Below, piece after piece: positions 51,834 through 59,329 of a stretch of DNA of 64,000 bases. A program made the translations under genes and the position numbers. The DNA lies in NCBI RefSeq assembly GCF_029814175.1, contig NZ_CP122312.1, forward strand, positions 1,178,001 through 1,242,000. The letters are read 5' to 3'. This DNA is from Halospeciosus flavus. Its GTDB lineage: Archaea; Halobacteriota; Halobacteria; Halobacteriales; Halobacteriaceae. Positions within the stretch are counted from its first letter, which is position 1. The number at the start of each line of letters is the position of its first letter. The notes under the pieces were generated by a model. That model searched no databases, was not told where the DNA came from, and was given only the letters and a program-made list of their open reading frames with translations.

Positions 51834-52916
51834 AAACTCCGTCTCGTCGGGGGCCTCGCGCTGGGCGTCACCGACGGCTGGACGCTCGGCCTCTCGCTCG
51901 GCGCGTTCGCGGGCCTGTTCGTCGCAGCGATCGCCGAAGTCGTCGCCGGCCCCTTCTTCCTCGGCGTCGGCGCCGGCGGCCTATTTGGCGTCCTCGCGAG
52001 CATCGTCGAAGGCGTCGGACTCGGACTCGCCGGCGGTGCACTCGTCGGCGGACTCCTCGGTGGCCTCTTCGAACTCTCGGGTGACCCCGAGGAAGACCTA
52101 GAGGAAATCGACATGGAACAGCTAACCGACCAGGACGTCGTCTCCGCGATGATGGAAGAGTTCCGCCGCTTCAGCCCCAGTGGGGCAGAGGCCCTCATCG
52201 ACGAGCGCGACGCCTACCTCGCCCACGGCATCCACAACCTCCGGATGCAGGGCAAAGACGTCGTCGCCGTCATCGGTGCCGGCCACCAGCAAGGCGTCCT
52301 CTCCTACCTGGAGAACCCCGAGACGCTACCCGCGATGGAGACGCTGACCGGCCGCGAGGAGAAACGATTCTCCATTCCCAAGCTGTTCGGCTTCCTCATC
52401 ACGGTCGGCTTCCTCGTCTTCTTCGCCCTCCTCGTGATGGCAGGCGTGAGTAACGCCATCCTGCTGAAGGTGTTCCTCGCGTGGTTCCTCTTCAACGGCG
52501 TGTTCGCCGCGGGACTCGCCCTCCTGGGCGGTGCCCACTGGCAGAGCGCGACCGTCGGCGGTCTCGTCGCCTGGCTCACCAGCCTCAACCCGCTGCTCGC
52601 GCCTGGCTGGTTCGCCGGCTACGTCGAACTCCGATACACGCAGGTGAGCATCGCCGACATCTCGACACTCAACGAGATTCTGGCCGACGAAGAGGCACCA
52701 GTCCGCGACCTCATGTCGCGGATGATCGACGTGCCCCTCTTCCGCCTCATCGCCGTCGTCGCACTCACCAACACCGGGAGCATGGTTGCGAGCCTACTGT
52801 TCCCCATCGTCATCCTCCCGCTCATCGGCGGCCCCTTCGATAGCGTCGCCGACGTGACCGCGGCGATGATGCAGGGTATCCAGAACAGCGTCGACCTCCT
52901 CACGGGGCTGGTCTAA
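51834..52916 (+). pseudogene. 3' part of the split TraB-family gene (membrane domain)
   Basis: After the element the frame resumes KLRLVGGLALGVTDGWTLGL SLGAF. Several long hydrophobic segments follow (AGLFVAAIAEVVAGPFFLGV, GFLITVGFLVFFALLVMAGV, ILLKVFLAWFLFNGVFAAGL, LIAVVALTNTGSMVASLLFP). A conserved soluble block contains DERDAYLAHGIHNLRMQGKD VVAVIGAGHQQG, characteristic of TraB-family proteins. Together with the 5' part the ancestral protein had about 494 residues. Its stop overlaps the next gene's ATG by one base, so the two formed an operon. Confidence 0.92.
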
Positions 52917-53521
52917 TGAACATTCGCTTCAGCACCCAGGAGATCCGTGACCTGCTCATCGCATGGCTGGCGCTTGGCCTCGCGTTCACCTTCTTCTACT
53001 CGCGGGTGAGCGCCACCGGCTTCAGTGACTTCCTCACCTCGCCAGGGTTCGTCTACGCGTTCGTCCTCAGCCTCGTCACCGCGGGCGTGGGTTTCCTCCT
53101 CCACGAACTCGCACACAAGGTCGTCGCCGTGAAATTCGGCCAACTCGCCGAGTTCCGCGCCGACTTCGGGATGCTCTTCCTCGCCGTCGCGGGCGGCCTC
53201 GCGGGCTTCCTCTTCGCCGCGCCTGGCGCCGTCCACCACCGCGGGCGCATCACCAAACGTGAGAACGGCCTCATCGCCGTCGCCGGCCCGGTGACGAACC
53301 TCGCGCTCGCCGCGCTCTTCCTCGTCCCCGCACTCGTCGCCGGCGGTCTCGTCGGCCAAGTCGGGTGGCGTGGCGTCAGCATCAACCTCCTGCTCGCCGG
53401 CTTCAACATGATCCCGTTCGGTCCGCTCGACGGCCGGACGGTCCTCGACTGGAGCAAGCTCTGGTACGCCGTCGTCGCGATCCCGAGTATCGGCCTGGCG
53501 GCACTCCTCCTCTTCGCCTAG
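52916..53521 (+). CDS. M50-family membrane metalloprotease (site-2-protease-like)
   Basis: 201 residues. The zinc motif HELAH is at residues 63-67 (VGFLLHELAHKVVAVKFG) and the second metal-ligand motif is NMIPFGPLDG near residue 164. Five to six helices are seen, in the order expected for small archaeal M50 proteases that cut membrane-bound substrates. It overlaps the TraB-family gene by one base, so it depended on that gene's transcript; the IS66-type insertion upstream probably reduces its expression. Confidence 0.92.
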   Translation: MNIRFSTQEIRDLLIAWLALGLAFTFFYSRVSATGFSDFLTSPGFVYAFVLSLVTAGVGFLLHELAHKVVAVKFGQLAEFRADFGMLFLAVAGGLAGFLFAAPGAVHHRGRITKRENGLIAVAGPVTNLALAALFLVPALVAGGLVGQVGWRGVSINLLLAGFNMIPFGPLDGRTVLDWSKLWYAVVAIPSIGLAALLLFA

Positions 53522-53780
53522 CGCTCTTCTTCGCCTTCTGCATCCGCGCTCTCGCCCGCACCCTCGTCTTCCGCTTCGAGGTGTTCACGCGCGAACTCCG
53601 AGAGCGACTCCCAGCCGAGTTCGTTGCCGACCGCCTCGATGGCCTCACCCAGCGACTCACCCTCACCGAGTCGACGGACGACTCCCTCACGGCCGGAAGC
53701 AAGACGATCGTGACCCGGGACCTCCCGAAGGATCGACCGCTCCTCGGGATTGTGAAGTACCTCGGGGACAAGCCCCGAGG
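53518..53780 (-). pseudogene. C-terminal fragment of an unknown acidic protein truncated by a MITE
   Basis: On the minus strand a frame without a start codon reads GLVPEVLHNPEERSILREVP, then GHDRLASGREGVVRRLGEGE SL and ESLSEFAREHLEAEDEGAGE to a stop at 53518-53520, overlapping the end of the M50 gene. Composition is clearly protein-like. Its 5' side runs into the palindrome at 53760. The N-terminal part may be the small frame at 54057-54227 on the other side of the element. Family unknown. Confidence 0.55.
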
Positions 53781-54100
53781 CTTCACCGTTTTGTCCATGT
53801 CGTCCAGAAGCGGACGAACGGACGCAGGCGAATTTAATTCCCCTCGGCCTCCCTGTGCAGGTCGGCTGGAATTAACACCCGAACACTCGCTGTGTCCGTG
53901 AGGGTCGGTCGCTCCACCACGACCCGACAACTCCCGTCTCACCGCCAGTGGCGGGTTTTGAGAGGAGTCGCATTTCCAAACCATCGAACGACCGCTTCAC
54001 ATTAAGGTCTTTAATGCCCGTCACGGTCGTTACACCACGGTACGAGACGTGATGAGTTAAACATTTTGACGGCCTTCACCCTCGGGATCAAGCCCCGAGG
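53760..54100. mobile_element. MITE with direct palindromic ends, IS200/IS605-like
   Basis: The palindromes cctcggggacaagccccgag at 53760-53779 and cctcgggatcaagccccgag at 54080-54099 lie in the same orientation at the two ends of about 340 bases without a gene, like left and right ends of an IS200/IS605-type MITE but of a different sequence family from the cccacga... elements of this window. AT-rich parts (gaatttaattcc, ttaaggtctttaatg) lie between. It separates two minus-strand coding fragments. Confidence 0.65.
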
Positions 54101-54227
54101 CACTCGGCCTGCTCAGTCTGTAGAACGCTTCGATCGTCCGGCTCGCCTCACTTGTTTGGAGCGCACCGAGGCGCATCCGATCCTCCTCGGTCTCGGAAAC
54201 GTTCGTACTCGGGTCGTGTTCACTCAT
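54057..54227 (-). pseudogene. Possible N-terminal fragment interrupted by the MITE
   Basis: From the ATG of MSEHDPSTNVSETEEDRMRL the frame runs GALQTSEASRTIEAFYRLSR and then passes through the palindrome (SASGLDPEGEGRQNV) to a stop. The first 40 residues look like a real acidic haloarchaeal N-terminus; the last 15 derive from the element. It could be the front half of the gene whose tail is at 53518-53780. Not provable here. Confidence 0.45.
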
Positions 54228-54358
54228 ATCGTGAAATCGATGAGCCGCAGCAAAGTGGATTCTGGCGGCCGAAAATCCTTGAGGGACACACGCAGCCAGA
54301 TGCGCGGCGCCGCCGCTCAGAGACAAACGAGCGCGACGAATTACGGTGAGAAATCTGT

Positions 54359-54526
54359 CTAGCGCACGGCGTTGTAGGCGCGTTCCGTCCGCTCGACGAG
54401 GCGGTGGAGGGGCAGGGTGACACCGACCTGCCGGGCCAGGAGGGCGAGCGGGAGCATGGTGATACCGAGTACGAGACTCGTCTGGTACAGCGCTGCGGCA
54501 GCGTAGCGCGTCAGGGGTGACGTCAT
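54359..54526 (-). CDS. Small membrane protein (55 residues)
   Basis: The frame reads MTSPLTRYAAAALYQTSLVL GITMLPLALLARQVGVTLPL and ends HRLVERTERAYNAVR. One or two hydrophobic helices occupy residues about 8-40, with a basic cytoplasmic end. It is too short for most gene callers but has normal start, stop and composition. Function unknown. The 280 bases to its right, up to the DUF555 gene, hold nothing else I can name, apart from a 32-codon frame at 54756 overlapping the DUF555 start. Confidence 0.6.
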   Translation of the reverse strand: MTSPLTRYAAAALYQTSLVLGITMLPLALLARQVGVTLPLHRLVERTERAYNAVR

Positions 54527-54807
54527 TACGACGAATGGAGGTGATGCGATTGCTGTATAAACCCCTTTCGCCCACGCCGAGAGCGGAAACTCGACGCCGT
54601 CTGGCGATTCACCTGAAGAAGTCAGAAGGTAGAGAGGAATTGCCTTCGCATCGACAGGTGGGGGAATAGCCGGTGTGGGGTCGGCGCAGCCAACGCGTAA
54701 GTTATGTGAATATCAGCCGTAACGTCCGCGATATCGGCGGTTGTGAGGGTCTACCATGACTACAGACGAACCACAAGACACGAGTTACTGGACGGTCTTG
54801 CACAAGT

Positions 54808-55161
54808 ATGAGCAATTACGTCGTGGCGATGGAAGCCGCGTGGTTGGTTCGTGACGTCGAAAACTCGGACGACGCAATCGGCGTGGCCGTCAGCGAGGCG
54901 GGCAAGCGCCTGAACGACCAGGACCTCGACTACGTCGAAGTCGAAGCCGGTGTGACGGCCTGCCCGGCCTGTGGCGAGCCCCTCGACGCGGCCTTCCTCG
55001 CCGCGAGCACCGCCCTCGTCGGTCTCGTCCTCGAGATCACCATCTTCAACGCCGACAGCGAGGAACACGCCTCCCGTATCGCCAAGAGCGAAGTCGGCGG
55101 CGCGCTCCGCGACGTCCCCCTCGAGGTCATCGAGATCGTCGAGGAAGAAGAGAGCGAGTAA
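54808..55161 (+). CDS. UPF0212/DUF555 family protein
   Basis: 117 residues starting MSNYVVAMEAAWLVRDVENS, the family's highly conserved N-terminus. A CxxC pair in VTACPACGEPLDAAFLAAST suggests metal binding. VGLVLEITIFNADSEEHASR IAKSEVGGALRDVPLEVIEI completes the domain. The family is archaeal, nearly universal in euryarchaea, and without a proven function. The preceding region lacks a clear TATA box. Confidence 0.92.
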   Translation: MSNYVVAMEAAWLVRDVENSDDAIGVAVSEAGKRLNDQDLDYVEVEAGVTACPACGEPLDAAFLAASTALVGLVLEITIFNADSEEHASRIAKSEVGGALRDVPLEVIEIVEEEESE

Positions 55162-55218
55162 CGCCGACTCCCACCCCGGCGGAGCCGTTCCTTCTCCCCT
55201 GTTGATTCGGCCAGGAGC

Positions 55219-55228
55219 AACTTTTATC
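55219..55228 (+). promoter_or_regulatory. Candidate TATA box for the HTH-CBS gene
   Basis: acttttatcc lies about 25 bases before the ATG at 55253, the spacing of leaderless haloarchaeal promoters. Supports the chosen start of the HTH-CBS gene; otherwise unverified. Confidence 0.45.
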
Positions 55229-55252
55229 CATAACCATCGGTAATTACTGTGT

Positions 55253-55792
55253 ATGTACCTCCCTACGCCGCAGGACCTGCGCGAGCGCCGAAACGAACTC
55301 GGCCTCACGCAGAGTGAACTCGCAGAGCGCGCCGACGTCTCCCAACCGCTTATCGCCCGCATCGAGGGCGGTGACGTCGACCCGCGTCTCTCCACGCTCC
55401 GGCGAATTGTCGAGGCACTGGAAGCCGCCGAAGGCGACGTCGTGCGCGCCCGGGACCTCATGCACGAGGGCGTTATCTACGTCTCTCCGGACGACCCCGT
55501 TCGGCGTGCCGTCGAGAAGATGCAGGAGAACGGCTATTCACAGCTTCCGGTCCTCGCCAACGGCGTCCCCGTCGGGTCCATCAGTGATAGCGACGTCTTC
55601 GAGGCCGGCGAGAACGTCGGTGACAAGCCGGTCCGCGAGATCATGAGCGAGTCCTTCCCGTCACTCTCGCCCGACGCCCCGCTCGACAAAGTCTCCAGTC
55701 TCCTCGAACACTACAAGGCCGTGATGGTCACTGACGAGGGCGAAACGGTGGGCATCATCACGCAGGCCGACGTGGCCGCCCGCGTCAGCTAA
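55253..55792 (+). CDS. HTH (XRE-type) plus CBS-pair regulator
   Basis: 179 residues. Residues about 7-65 form a Cro/CI-type HTH (LRERRNELGLTQSELAERAD and VSQPLIARIEGGDVDPRLST). About 70-178 holds two CBS motifs: ARDLMHEGVIYVSPDDPVRR with YSQLPVLANGVPVGSISDSD, and VREIMSESFPSLSPDAPLDK with VMVTDEGETVGIITQADVAA. CBS pairs bind adenosine nucleotides, so the protein probably links DNA binding to energy charge. Such HTH-CBS proteins are common in euryarchaea. Target unknown. Confidence 0.92.
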   Translation: MYLPTPQDLRERRNELGLTQSELAERADVSQPLIARIEGGDVDPRLSTLRRIVEALEAAEGDVVRARDLMHEGVIYVSPDDPVRRAVEKMQENGYSQLPVLANGVPVGSISDSDVFEAGENVGDKPVREIMSESFPSLSPDAPLDKVSSLLEHYKAVMVTDEGETVGIITQADVAARVS

Positions 55793-55893
55793 CGACCGCG
55801 TTTTCTGCGGACACGGTGGGGTCGATTTGACGAGCGCGCCGAATTCGCCGTCGACACCGTGACGTTCAGGGTGGGTGAGCGAGACGTTCACCT

Positions 55894-56784
55894 ATGTCTC
55901 TCTCGACGATCGCTGTCACCGGTGGTAACGGCACCGTCGGCAGTCACCTCCTCGCTCATCTCGCCGAACACGGGTACGAGACCGTCAACCTCAGCCGTGG
56001 CTCGTGTCGCGAGGAGCACTCGGACGAGTACGTCCGTGTCGACCTCACCGACCCCGGCGCCGTCCACGGCGCGCTCGCGAAGGCCGACCCTGACGCCGTT
56101 GTCCACCTCGGGATGGTCCCGACGCCCGAGTCGAACCCCGACCACGAGACGTTCGAGAGCAACGCACAGAGCACGTGGCACGTCCTCGAAGCCGCCGAGG
56201 CGCAGGGAATCGAGCGCGTCGCCCTCGCCTCCAGTCTGTGTGCCGTCGGCGCGGGCTTCGAACCCGAACCGGTCACACATCCCTACTTCCCCATCGACGA
56301 AGAGACACCGCCCACGCCGTCGACGTCCTACGGCGTCGGCAAGCAGACACTCGAAGTCGTCGCGGACGGCTTCGGCCGCCGTGAGGGTGCGCCAACCCAA
56401 ATCGCCAGCCTCCGCTACCCGTGGGTGACGACCGAGGCGGACATCCGCGAGACGTTCGTGGAATCGGACCGGAGCCTCGACGCCGTCCAGCAGTTCGACG
56501 ACTGGGTGTCAAAGCGCAATACCCTCTTCACCTACATCCACATCGATGACGCCGTCCGGGCGACTCGTCTCGCTGTCGAGACCGACCTCGACGGCCACGA
56601 GCGGTTCTTCCTCTCCGCGCCGGACACGAACCTCGAGACGCCCACCGCGGATGTCCTCGACGAGTGTTTCCCCGACACCGAGTGCCGCCGCAACTTCGAG
56701 GCCTACGAAGCGCTCGTCGACACTTCGAAAGCCCAGGACGTGCTCGGATGGGAAGCCGAGAAACGCTGGCGAGACGGGACGTAG
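55894..56784 (+). CDS. NAD-dependent epimerase/dehydratase (extended SDR)
   Basis: 296 residues. The cofactor motif GGNGTVGSHL is at residues about 10-19 (IAVTGGNGTVGSHLLAHLAE), and the catalytic YxxxK appears as STSYGVGKQTLE. RVALASSLCAVGAGFE carries the SDR catalytic Ser region. HIDDAVRATRLAVETDLDGH is typical of the C-terminal part. It probably acts on a nucleotide sugar or related substrate; the neighbourhood gives no clue. Confidence 0.9.
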   Translation: MSLSTIAVTGGNGTVGSHLLAHLAEHGYETVNLSRGSCREEHSDEYVRVDLTDPGAVHGALAKADPDAVVHLGMVPTPESNPDHETFESNAQSTWHVLEAAEAQGIERVALASSLCAVGAGFEPEPVTHPYFPIDEETPPTPSTSYGVGKQTLEVVADGFGRREGAPTQIASLRYPWVTTEADIRETFVESDRSLDAVQQFDDWVSKRNTLFTYIHIDDAVRATRLAVETDLDGHERFFLSAPDTNLETPTADVLDECFPDTECRRNFEAYEALVDTSKAQDVLGWEAEKRWRDGT

Positions 56785-56785
56785 C

Positions 56786-56977
56786 TCAGAAGTGGACGGT
56801 GTCGCCCCGACGGCCGTCGGGCGTGACGCGCTCGGCACACTCGACACAGAGTTCGAGCGGGCCGTTGTAGTGGAGTGGACAGGCCGCCGCGCCACACCCC
56901 CGACACTCGTGGTCCGCGAGGTGGGCGCAGAAGTCGCACTCGTCGAGGTCGGGGGGTGACGAATCGCTCTCGGACAC
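56786..56977 (-). CDS. Small zinc-finger protein
   Basis: 63 residues, with four Cys-pair-like groups: CDFCAHLADHECRGCGAAAC, then LHYNGPLELCVECAERVTPD. The cluster of CxxC and a His (PLHY) resembles a HIT-type or B-box-like cross-brace of two zinc sites. Such mini-proteins are numerous in haloarchaea, mostly uncharacterised. Convergent with the epimerase; their stops nearly meet. Confidence 0.85.
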   Translation of the reverse strand: MSESDSSPPDLDECDFCAHLADHECRGCGAAACPLHYNGPLELCVECAERVTPDGRRGDTVHF

Positions 56978-57069
56978 GGTTCGCCTTTATGTACTCCCGT
57001 CGAGCACATAAAGGGCCGTCAACTGTCGACACCGGAACGTCCGGAGAAGAGCCGCGACGGCGGAGCCGA

Positions 57070-57201
57070 TCAGGAACTCACTTCGTCGATCTCGAACAGC
57101 TCGCCGCAGCTGTTGCACTCGTACATCTTGTGGACGCCCTGGGACTCGGTGTTGTCTGCCGACACGACCAGTTCGCCGCCACAGTCTGGACACTCGGGCA
57201 T
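57070..57201 (-). CDS. Mini zinc-ribbon protein (43 residues)
   Basis: The frame reads MPECPDCGGELVVSADNTES then QGVHKMYECNSCGELFEIDE and ends VSS. Two CxxC knuckles (CPDC and CNSC) make a complete zinc ribbon. It is too short for usual length cut-offs but is clearly coding, with normal start and stop. It lies just downstream of nothing on its strand except purM, whose stop-to-start order suggests separate units. Function unknown. Confidence 0.8.
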   Translation of the reverse strand: MPECPDCGGELVVSADNTESQGVHKMYECNSCGELFEIDEVSS

Positions 57202-57249
57202 GGACGTGGCTTCGACCGCCCGGCTTTCGAGTGTTGTGGCCGGTCGGGT

Positions 57250-58242
57250 TCAGAGCGAGAGTCCACGAACCTCGACCGAGTCGCCCTCGCGGACTTCTCC
57301 GATTCGCTCTCCATCGGTCTCGGCGACGAGGGTCTCGGCATCGGTCTCGGGGAGTGCGACGACGAAACCGGTCCCCATGTTGAACGTGCGGTGCATCTCC
57401 TCGTCGGAGACGTTCCCACGCTCTTGGACGAACGTGAAGACGTCCTGTGCGGGGAGCGGGTCGGTCACGTCGTACTCGAAGTCGCCCATCCGCGAGAGAT
57501 TCGTCCAGCCTCCGCCGGTGACGTGGGCCGCGGCGTGGACGTCGAGGTCGCGGAGGTGGTCGAGCAGGTAGGTGTAGATACGCGTCGGCTCCAGTAAGGC
57601 CTCGCCGACCGTCTCGTATCCCTCGTAAGGGTAGGCGTCGGTGTACGCTCCCTCACGGGTCGCGGCCTCGCGGGCGAGCGTGAGCCCGTTCGAGTGGATG
57701 CCCGACGAGGCGAAGCCGACAAGGACGTCGCCGACCTCGGCCTCACCGGGGAAGACGGCGTCCTTGGGCGCGAGTCCAGCTACGGTGCCTGCGAGGTCGA
57801 AGCCTTTCACGACTTCGGGCATCACGGCCGTCTCGCCGCCGACGAGAGCGACCTCGGCCTCCTTGGCACCCGCAGCCAGTCCCTCGCCGATCTGCTCGGC
57901 GAGTGCCTCGCTTGGTTCGTCGACGGCGAGGTAATCGACGAACGCGACGGGGCGGACGCCGCCCGCGACGAGGTCGTTGACGTTCATCGCCATGCAGTCG
58001 ATACCGATAGTCGAGTAGTCTTCGAGCGCCTCGGCGACGAGTAGTTTCGTGCCGACGCCGTCGGTCGCGAGTGCGAGGTAGCGGTCGCCGACGTCCAAGA
58101 GACCAGCGTACGCCGACTCGTCCTCGACACCTTCGACGGCGCCGACGAGCGCAGCCGTCGCAGCCTCGCTCGCGTCGATGTCCACGCCCGCCTCGGCGTA
58201 AGTGAGTCCTTCCTCGGCGTCCTCCGGACCGTCTTCAGTCAT
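57250..58242 (-). CDS. purM: Phosphoribosylformylglycinamidine cyclo-ligase (AIR synthetase)
   Basis: 330 residues from MTEDGPEDAEEGLTYAEAGV, chosen over 58314 because family similarity begins here. Landmarks: ALATDGVGTKLLVAEALEDY, CMAMNVNDLVAGGVRPVAFV, EVALVGGETAVMPEVVKGFD and LVGFASSGIHSNGLTLAREA, then HVTGGGWTNLSRM. It converts FGAM to AIR with ATP, the fifth step of purine synthesis. It stands alone. Confidence 0.95.
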   Translation of the reverse strand: MTEDGPEDAEEGLTYAEAGVDIDASEAATAALVGAVEGVEDESAYAGLLDVGDRYLALATDGVGTKLLVAEALEDYSTIGIDCMAMNVNDLVAGGVRPVAFVDYLAVDEPSEALAEQIGEGLAAGAKEAEVALVGGETAVMPEVVKGFDLAGTVAGLAPKDAVFPGEAEVGDVLVGFASSGIHSNGLTLAREAATREGAYTDAYPYEGYETVGEALLEPTRIYTYLLDHLRDLDVHAAAHVTGGGWTNLSRMGDFEYDVTDPLPAQDVFTFVQERGNVSDEEMHRTFNMGTGFVVALPETDAETLVAETDGERIGEVREGDSVEVRGLSL

Positions 58243-58485
58243 ACACGGATACGGGTAACCGACTGCGAAAAAGACTGCGGTATGGGCACGTTCGTGGTCC
58301 GTATCTCCGGACACAATGGACCGTGGCAGCGTTCCACGCGCTCTCTCGCGGGGCTCCGTTCGTTGTACTCACGAATCCGTCCCGAATTCCAGCGCGTAGC
58401 CCGCTCCCTCGCGAGGTTTCGCTCGGTGTGTGCCAATCCGCCGGAAGGGTGGGTTTTATCAGTCCGCCGCGGGTAGCATCCGGTA

Positions 58486-59211
58486 ATGCGTAGCCCCGGA
58501 GAGTTCTCCCCGAGTCACGAACTGATTTCCGACAAGACGAAGAACCCCTACGACCCGCAGGTCGGCGAACTGCCGGAGAACAACCTCTCCCACCAGGACG
58601 TCGAGAACATGCAGGAGTCGAAGACGACGATCGTCGGTCTCACGACCGACGACGGCGTCATCATGGCCTCCGACCAGCGCGCCTCGCTCGGTGGCCGCGT
58701 CGTCTCCAACAAGGACGTCCAGAAGGTCGAGCAGATCCAGCCGAACGCGGCCCTCTCCATTTCGGGGTCCGTCGGCGGTGCCCAGTCGTTCATCCGCTCG
58801 CTGAAGGCGGAGACGAACCTCTACGAGGCCCGGCGTAGTGAGGAGATGTCCATCAAGGCGCTCGCGACGATGGCCTCCAACATGCTCCGCGGCGGCCCCT
58901 TCTTCATGGTCGTCCCCATCCTCGGCGGCGTCGACGACGAGGGCGGGCACGTCTACAGCCTCGACCCGTCCGGCTCGGCACTCCCGGACAAGTACACCGC
59001 ACAGGGCTCCGGGATGCCTTACGCGCTCGGTACCCTCGAAAACGAGTTCACCGAGGACCTGACGATGGACGAGGCCGAGACGGTTGCCGCCCGCGCCGTC
59101 AAGGCCGCCTCCGAGCGTGACACCGCCTCCGGTAACGGTGTCCACATCACCCGCATCACGCGCGAGAACGTCGAGATCGTCGGTCACGAAGACTTCGACG
59201 AACTCGTCTAG
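58486..59211 (+). CDS. psmB: Proteasome beta subunit
   Basis: 241 residues. The propeptide of about 46 residues ends ENMQESK before the likely nucleophile Thr47 (TTIVGLTTDDGVIMASDQRA). Asp17 of the mature numbering is in SDQRAS and the conserved Lys of the active site is in KDVQK, one position later than in Haloferax because of a one-residue insertion. GSVGGAQSFIRSLKAETNLY, GGVDDEGGHVYSLDPSGSAL and SGMPYALGTLENEF follow. Residue -1 is Lys, not the usual Gly. It forms the 20S core with alpha subunits. Confidence 0.93.
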   Translation: MRSPGEFSPSHELISDKTKNPYDPQVGELPENNLSHQDVENMQESKTTIVGLTTDDGVIMASDQRASLGGRVVSNKDVQKVEQIQPNAALSISGSVGGAQSFIRSLKAETNLYEARRSEEMSIKALATMASNMLRGGPFFMVVPILGGVDDEGGHVYSLDPSGSALPDKYTAQGSGMPYALGTLENEFTEDLTMDEAETVAARAVKAASERDTASGNGVHITRITRENVEIVGHEDFDELV

Positions 59212-59329
59212 AGCCGGGCCGCGACTCCGTATTCGCCTTTCTCTCCTGTTTCCACGTCTCGATAGCGACGCGGCAGGCGCCGTGCCTGTCCCACGCTCCG
59301 TCTGCGCGTCTCTCCGCCGACCCGTCGTC

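Noticed and set aside
54756..54854. 32-codon frame overlapping the DUF555 start
   Set aside because: No conserved feature; overlaps a highly conserved gene start in another frame, so probably chance, although an upstream regulatory frame cannot be excluded.
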